From Actinostola sp. cb2023 (Eukaryota > Cnidaria > Anthozoa > Actiniaria > Actinostolidae), in contig JAUJYZ010000036.1 of the NCBI GenBank assembly GCA_033675265.1, positions 1-64,000 on the forward strand: a DNA stretch of 64,000 bases, in the 5' to 3' direction. The notes under the pieces were generated by a model that had not been told where the DNA came from, made no database searches, and worked only from the letters and a program-made list of their open reading frames with translations. Both the position numbers and the translations under genes were made by a program. Shown here in pieces: positions 56,676 through 64,000 of this stretch. The stretch's first letter is position 1, and each line of letters starts with the position of its first letter.

Positions 56676-59600
56676 TGGGTGATAGCTATGGAGATCATTA
56701 TTTCCTAATCTCGTATCACCGATGAACTGATCCATTCCTTCATGTAAACAAAGCAGGTATTACAATCTACTGAAAGGCGAGAAAGGTTGAATGCTGATAG
56801 CTATGGGGATCATTATTTCCTAATCTCGTATCACCGATGAACTGATCCACTCCTTCATGTAAACAAAGCAGGTATTACAATCTACTGAAAGGCGAGAAAG
56901 GTTGACTGCTGATAGCTATGGGGATCATTATTTCCTAATCTCGTATCACCGATGAACTGATCCATTCCTTCATGTAAACAAAGCAGGTATTACAATCTAC
57001 TGAAAGGCGAGAAAGGTTGACTGCTGATAGCTATGGAGATCATTATTTCCTAATCTCGTATCACCGATGAACTGATCCATTCCTTCATGTAAACAAAGCA
57101 GGTATTACAATCCACTTAAAGGCGAGAAAGGTTGACTGCTGATAGCTATGGAGATCATTATTTCCTAATCTCGTATCACCGATGAACTGATCCATTCCTT
57201 CATGTAAACAAAGCAGGTATTACAATCTACTGAAAGGCGAGAAAGGTTGAATGCTGATAGCTATGGAGATCATTATTTCCTAATCTCGTATCACCGATGA
57301 ACATCCTCTCCTTCATGTAAACAAAGCAGGTATTACAATCTACTTAAAGGCGAGAAAGGTTGACTGCTGATAGCTATGGAGATCATTATTTCCTAATCTC
57401 GTATCACCGATGAACATCCTCTCCTTCATGTAAACAAACCAGGTATTACAATCTACTTAAAGGCGAGAAAGGTTGACTGCTGATAGCTATGGAGATCATT
57501 ATTTCCTAATCTCGTATCACCGATGAACATCCTCTCCTTCATGTAAACAAAGCAGGTATTACAATCCACTTAAAGGCGAGAAAGGTTGAATGCTGATAGC
57601 TATGGGGATCATTATTTCCTAATCTCGTATCACCGATGAACATCCTCTCCTTCATGTAAACAAAGCAGGTATTACAATCCACTTAAAGGCGAGAAAGGTT
57701 GAATGCTGATAGCTATGGGGATCATTATTTCCTAATCTCGTATCACCGATGAACTGATCCATTCCTTCATGTAAACAAAGCAGGTATTACAATCTACTGA
57801 AAGGCGAGAAAGGTTGAATGCTGATAGCTATGGGGATCATTATTTCCTAATCTCGTATCACCGATGAACTGATCCACTCCTTCATGTAAACAAAGCAGGA
57901 ATTACAATCTACTGAAAGGCGAGAAAGGTTGACTGCTGATAGCTATGGGGATCATTATTTCCTAATCTCGTATCACCGATGAACTGATCCATTCCTTCAT
58001 GTAAACAAAGCAGGTATTACAATCTACTGAAAGGCGAGAAAGGTTGACTGCTGATAGCTATGGAGATCATTATTTCCTAATCTCGTATCACCGATGAACT
58101 GATCCATTCCTTCATGTAAACAAAGCAGGTATTACAATCCACTTAAAGGCGAGAAAGGTTGACTGCTGATAGCTATGGAGATCATTATTTCCTAATCTCG
58201 TATCACCGATGAACTGATCCATTCCTTCATGTAAACAAAGCAGGTATTACAATCTACTGAAAGGCGAGAAAGGTTGAATGCTGATAGCTATGGAGATCAT
58301 TATTTCCTAATCTCGTATCACCGATGAACATCCTCTCCTTCATGTAAACAAAGCAGGTATTACAATCCACTAAAGGCGAGAAAGGTTGAATGCTGATAGC
58401 TATGGGGGGATCATTATTTCCTAATCTCGTATCACCGATGAACATCCACTCCTTCATGTAAACAAAGCAGGTATTATTACAATCTACTGAAAGGCGAGAA
58501 AGGTTGACTGCTGATAGCTATGGAGATCATTATTTCCTAATCTCGTATCACCGATGAACATCCTCTCCTTCATGTAAACAAAGCAGGTATTACAATCTAC
58601 TGAAAGGCGAGAAAGGTTGACTGCTGATAGCTATGGGGATCATTATTTCCTAATCTCGTATCACCGATGAACATCCTCTCCTTCATGTAAACAAAGCAGG
58701 TATTACAATCCACCTAAAGGCGAGAAAGGTTGAATGCTGATAGCTATGGAGATCATTATTTCCTAATCTCGTATCACCGATGAACATCCACTCCTTCATG
58801 TAAACAAAGCAGGTATTACAATCCACCTAAAGGCGAGAAAGGTTGAATGCTGATAGCTATGGGGATCATTATTTCCTAATCTCGTATCACCGATGAACAT
58901 CCTCTCCTTCATGTAAACAAAGCAGGTATTACAATCTACTGAAAGGCGAGAAAGGTTGAATGCTGATAGCTATGGAGATCATTATTTCCTAATCTCGTAT
59001 CACCGATGAACATCCTCTCCTTCATGTAAACAAACCAGGTATTACAATCTACTTAAAGGCGAGAAAGGTTGACTGCTGATAGCTATGGAGATCATTATTT
59101 CCTAATCTCGTATCACCGATGAACATCCTCTCCTTCATGTAAACAAACCAGGTATTACAATCTACTTAAAGGCGAGAAAGGTTGACTGCTGATAGCTATG
59201 GAGATCATTATTTCCTAATCTCGTATCACCGATGAACATCCTCTCCTTCATGTAAACAAAGCAGGTATTACAATCCACTGAAAGGCGAGAAAGGTTGACT
59301 GCTGATAGCTATGGGGATCATTATTTCCTAATCTCGTATCACCGATGAACATCCTCTCCTTCATGTAAACAAAGCAGGTATTACAATCCACTTAAAGGCG
59401 AGAAAGGTTGAATGCTGATAGCTATGGGGATCATTATTTCCTAATCTCGTATCACCGATGAACTGATCCATTCCTTCATGTAAACAAAGCAGGTATTACA
59501 ATCTACTGAAAGGCGAGAAAGGTTGAATGCTGATAGCTATGGGGATCATTATTTCCTAATCTCGTATCACCGATGAACTGATCCACTCCTTCATGTAAAC

Positions 59601-62600
59601 AAAGCAGGTATTACAATCTACTGAAAGGCGAGAAAGGTTGACTGCTGATAGCTATGGGGATCATTATTTCCTAATCTAATCTCGTATCACCGATGAACTG
59701 ATCCATTCCTTCATGTAAACAAAGCAGGTATTACAATCTACTGAAAGGCGAGAAAGGTTGAAAGGTTGATGCTGATAGCTATGGAGATCATTATTTCCTA
59801 ATCTCGTATCACCGATGAACTGATCCATTCCTTCATGTAAACAAAGCAGGTATTACAATCCACTTAAAGGCGAGAAAGGTTGACTGCTGATAGCTATGGA
59901 GATCATTATTTCCTAATCTCGTATCACCGATGAACTGATCCATTCCTTCATGTAAACAAAGCAGGTATTACAATCTACTGAAAGGCGAGAAAGGTTGAAT
60001 GCTGATAGCTATGGAGATCATTATTTCCTAATCTCGTATCACCGATGAACATCCTCTCCTTCATGTAAACAAAGCAGGTATTACAATCCACCTAAAGGCG
60101 AGAAAGGTTGAATGCTGATAGCTATGGGGATCATTATTTCCTAATCTCGTATCACCGATGAACATCCACTCCTTCATGTAAACAAAGCAGGTATTACAAT
60201 CTACTGAAAGGCGAGAAAGGTTGAATGCTGATAGCTATGGGGATCATTATTTCCTTATCTCGTATCACCGATGAACATCCACTCCTTCATGTAAACAAAG
60301 CAGGTATTACAATCTACTGAAAGGCGAGAAAGGTTGAATGCTGATAGCTATGGGGATCATTATTTCCTAATCTCGTATCACCGATGAACATCCACTCCTT
60401 CATGTAAACAAAGCAGGTATTACAATCTACTGAAAGGCGAGAAAGGTTGACTGCTGATAGCTATGGAGATCATTATTTCCTAATCTCGTATCACCGATGA
60501 ACTGATCCACTCCTTCATGTAAACAAAGCAGGTATTACAATCTACTGAAAGGCGAGAAAGGTTGACTGCTGATAGCTATGGGGATCATTATTTCCTAATC
60601 TCGTATCACCGATGAACTGATCCTCTCCTTCATGTAAACAAAGCAGGTATTACAATCTACTGAAAGGCGAGAAAGGTTGACTGCTGATAGCTATGGAGAT
60701 CATTATTTCCTAATCTCGTATCACCGATGAACTGATCCATCCTTCATGTAAACAAAGCAGGTATTACAATCCACTTAAAGGCGAGAAAGGTTGACTGCTG
60801 ATAGCTATGGAGATCATTATTTCCTAATCTCGTATCACCGATGAACTGATCCATTCCTTCATGTAAACAAAGCAGGTATTACAATCTACTGAAAGGCGAG
60901 AAAGGTTGAAATGCTGATAGCTATGGAGATCATTATTTCCTAATCTCGTATCACCGATGAACATCCTCTCCTTCATGTAAACAAAGCAGGTATTACAATC
61001 CACCTAAAGGCGAGAAAGGTTGAATGCTGATAGCTATGGGGATCATTATTTCCTAATCTCGTATCACCGATGAACATCCCTCTCCTTCATGTAAACAAAG
61101 CAGGTATTACAATCTACTGAAAGGCGAGAAAGGTTGACTGCTGATAGCTATGGAGATCATTATTTCCTAATCTCGTATCACCGATGAACATCCTCTCCTT
61201 CATGTAAACAAAGCAGGTATTACAATCTACTGAAAGGCGAGAAAGGTTGACTGCTGATAGCTATGGGGATCATTATTTCCTAATCTCGTATCACCGATGA
61301 ACATCCTCTCCTTCATGTAAACAAAGCAGGTATTACAATCCACCTAAAGGCGAGAAAGGTTGAATGCTGATAGCTATGGAGATCATTATTTCCTAATCTC
61401 GTATCACCGATGAACATCCTCTCCTTCATGTAAACAAAGCAGGTATTACAATCCACCTAAAGGCGAGAAAGGTTGAATGCTGATAGCTATGGGGATCATT
61501 ATTTCCTAATCTCGTATCACCGATGAACATCCTCTCCTTCATGTAAACAAAGCAGGTATTACAATCTACTGAAAGGCGAGAAAGGTTGAATGCTGATAGC
61601 TATGGAGATCATTATTTCCTAATCTCGTATCACCGATGAAGATCATTATTTCCTAATCTAAAGGCGAAATCACTGCTGATAGCTATGGAGATCATTATTT
61701 CCTAATCTCGTATCACCGATGAACATCCTCTCCTCAATCTCTTCCTTCATGTAAACAAACCAGGTATTACAATCTACTTAAAGGCGAGAAAGGTTGACTG
61801 CTGATAGCTATGGAGATCATTATTTCCTAATCTCGTATCACCGATGAACATCCTCTCCTTCATGTAAACAAACCAGGTATTACAATCTACTTAAAGGCGA
61901 GAAAGGTTGACTGCTGATAGCTATGGGGATCATTATTTCCTAATCTCGTATCACCGATGAACATCCTCTCCTTCATGTAAACAAAGCAGGTATTACAATC
62001 CACTGAAAGGCGAGAAAGGTTGACTGCTGATAGCTATGGGGATCATTATTTCCTAATCTCGTATCACCGATGAACATCCTCTCCTTCATGTAAACAAACA
62101 GGTATTACAAGCAGGTATTACAGCTATCCTAATCTCGTATCAAGGCGTAAACAAAAGGTTGACTGAAAGGCGAGAAAGGTTGAATGCTGATAGCTATGGG
62201 GATCATTATTTCCTAATCTCGTATCGTATCACCGATGAACTGATCCATTCCTTCATGTAAACAAAGCAGGTATTACAATCTACTGAAAGGCGAGAAAGGT
62301 TGAATGCTGATAGCTATGGAGATCATTATTTCCTAATCTCGTATCACCGATGAACTGATCCATTCCTTCATGTAAACAAAGCAGGTATTACAATCCACTT
62401 AAAGGCGAGAAAGGTTGACTGCTGATAGCTATGGAGATCATTATTTCCTAATCTCGTATCACCGATGAACTGATCCATTCCTTCATGTAAACAAAGCAGG
62501 TATTACAATCTACTGAAAGGCGAGAAAGGTTGAATGCTGATAGCTATGGAGATCATTATTTCCTAATCTCGTATCACCGATGAACATCCTCTCCTTCATG

Positions 62601-64000
62601 TAAACAAAGCAGGTATTACAATCCACCTAAAGGCGAGAAAGGTTGAATGCTGATAGCTATGGGGATCATTATTTCCTAATCTCGTATCACCGATGAACAT
62701 CCTCTCCTTCATGTAAACAAAGCAGGTATTACAATCTACTGAAAGGCGAGAAAGGTTGAATGCTGATAGCTATGGGGATCATTATTTCCTAATCTCGTAT
62801 CACCGATGAACATCCACTCCTTCATGTAAACAAAGCAGGTATTACAATCTACTGAAAGGCGAGAAAGGTTGAATGCTGATAGCTATGGGGATCATTATTT
62901 CCTAATCTCGTATCACCGATGAACATCCACTCCTTCATGTAAACAAAGCAGGTATTACAATCTACTGAAAGGCGAGAAAGGTTGACTGCTGATAGCTATG
63001 GAGATCATTATTTCCTAATCTCGTATCACCGATGAACATCCACTCCTTCATGTAAACAAAGCAGGTATTACAATCTACTGAAAGGCGAGAAAGGTTGACT
63101 TCTGATAGCTATGGGGATCATTATTTCCTAATCTCGTATCACCGATGAACATCCTCTCCTTCATGTAAACAAACCAGGTATTACAATCCACTTAAAGGCG
63201 AGAAAGGTTGACTGCTGATAGCTATGGGGATCATTATTTCCTAATCTCGTATCACCGATGAACTGATCCATTCCTTCATGTAAACAAAGCAGGTATTACA
63301 ATCTACTGAAAGGCGAGAAAGGTTGACTGCTGATAGCTATGGGGATCATTATTTCCTAATCTCGTATCACCGATGAACTGATCCATTCCTTCATGTAAAC
63401 AAAGCAGGTATTACAATCCACTTAAAGGCGAGAAAGGTTGAATGCTGATAGCTATGGAGATCATTATTTCCTAATCTCGTATCACCGATGAACGTCCTCT
63501 CCTTCATGTAAACAAACCAGGTATTACAATCCACCTAAAGGCGAGAGAAAAGGTTGACTGCTGATAGCTATGGAGATCATTATTTCCCTAATCTCGTATC
63601 ACCGATGAACATCCACTCCTTCATGTAAACAAAGCAGGTATTACAATCTACTGAAAGGCGAGAAAGGTTGAATGCTGATAGCTATGGGGATCATTATTTC
63701 CTAATCTCGTATCACCGATGAACTGATCCATTCCTTCATGTAAACAAAGCAGGTATTACAATCTACTGAAAGGCGAGAAAGGTTGACTGCTGATAGCTAT
63801 GGGGATCATTATTTCCTAATCTCGTATCACCGATGAACATCCTCTCCTTCATGTAAACAAACCAGGTATTACAATCTACTTAAAGGCGAGAAAGGTTGAC
63901 TGCTGATAGCTATGGAGATCATTATTTCCTAATCTCGTATCACCGATGAACATCCTCTCCTTCATGTAAACAAACCAGGTATTACAATCTACTTAAAGGC
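56676..64000. repeat. 113/115-bp satellite array with higher-order structure, >7.3 kb
   Basis: About 64 units. Landmark GATCATTATTTCCTAATCTC; two classes differ after GATGAAC (TGATCCATTC, 115 bp; ATCCTCTC or ATCCACTC, 113 bp), with further variants (GGGGATC/GGAGATC, GAATGCTG/GACTGCTG, ATCTACTG/ATCCACTT/ATCCACCT). The same succession of six variants starts at about 56,680, 57,714 and 59,413, with partial repeats near 60,460 and 62,190. Scrambled units occur at 61,638-61,760 and 62,090-62,170. Each unit contains TGTAAACAAA, a forkhead-type motif. The array runs off the window and probably lies in an intron of the minus-strand SEA gene. Confidence 0.97.

Overview
The window is animal nuclear DNA, most likely from an anthozoan cnidarian (coral or sea anemone). 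It has short phase-consistent exons with GT-AG introns, immunoglobulin and SEA/transmembrane receptor exons, a metazoan DUF3504 (Crypton-like) recombinase gene, many miniature inverted-repeat elements and several long tandem arrays. There are no bacterial operons and no CRISPR array. The clade call is inference; the eukaryotic call is firm.

Region 1 (1-30,977) is a giant inverted repeat. The left arm (1-15,340) and right arm (15,637-30,977) are near-identical reverse complements around a 296-bp spacer. The left arm runs off the window edge, so the palindrome may be larger. From the centre outwards each arm holds: (a) a DNA transposon of about 3.85 kb with 423-426 bp terminal inverted repeats (TIRs) and a broken gene of an uncharacterised high-copy metazoan family; (b) four consecutive exons of an unidentified host-type gene; (c) a foldback-like element of about 7.8 kb whose long inverted ends are tandem arrays of a ~390-bp unit; (d) several MITEs and an L2-type LINE/SINE tail. 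The arms differ by SNPs, homopolymer lengths and indels of 100-130 bp, so they are not trivial copies of one another.

Region 2 (31-34 kb) holds a TTAA-flanked 1.85-kb element with 650-bp TIRs, two MITEs and a small two-exon minus-strand gene start.

Region 3 (35.2-43.5 kb, plus strand) is the remains of an FGFR-like receptor tyrosine kinase gene. It has two Ig exons and a linker exon, then, after a gap where the transmembrane and most kinase exons should be, the last kinase exon (with a frameshift) and the C-terminal tail exon with a YLDL motif. The gap holds a 57-bp tandem repeat and a perfect 625-bp palindrome. The last intron is filled by an 85-bp tandem array.

Region 4 (43.8-53.6 kb) has an array of NRF1-consensus sites, a tRNA-like SINE head, a DUF3504 recombinase gene with all expected catalytic residues but a disrupted N-terminus, flanking copies of one dispersed repeat, mariner-like and other MITEs, and a minisatellite split by a hAT-like insertion.

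Region 5 (53.6-64 kb) has a gene on the minus strand with SEA-like, transmembrane and cytoplasmic exons. Its introns contain 17-bp and 54-bp tandem arrays, a small SINE-like insertion next to a splice donor, and upstream of these exons a 113/115-bp satellite over 7.3 kb long that runs off the window end.
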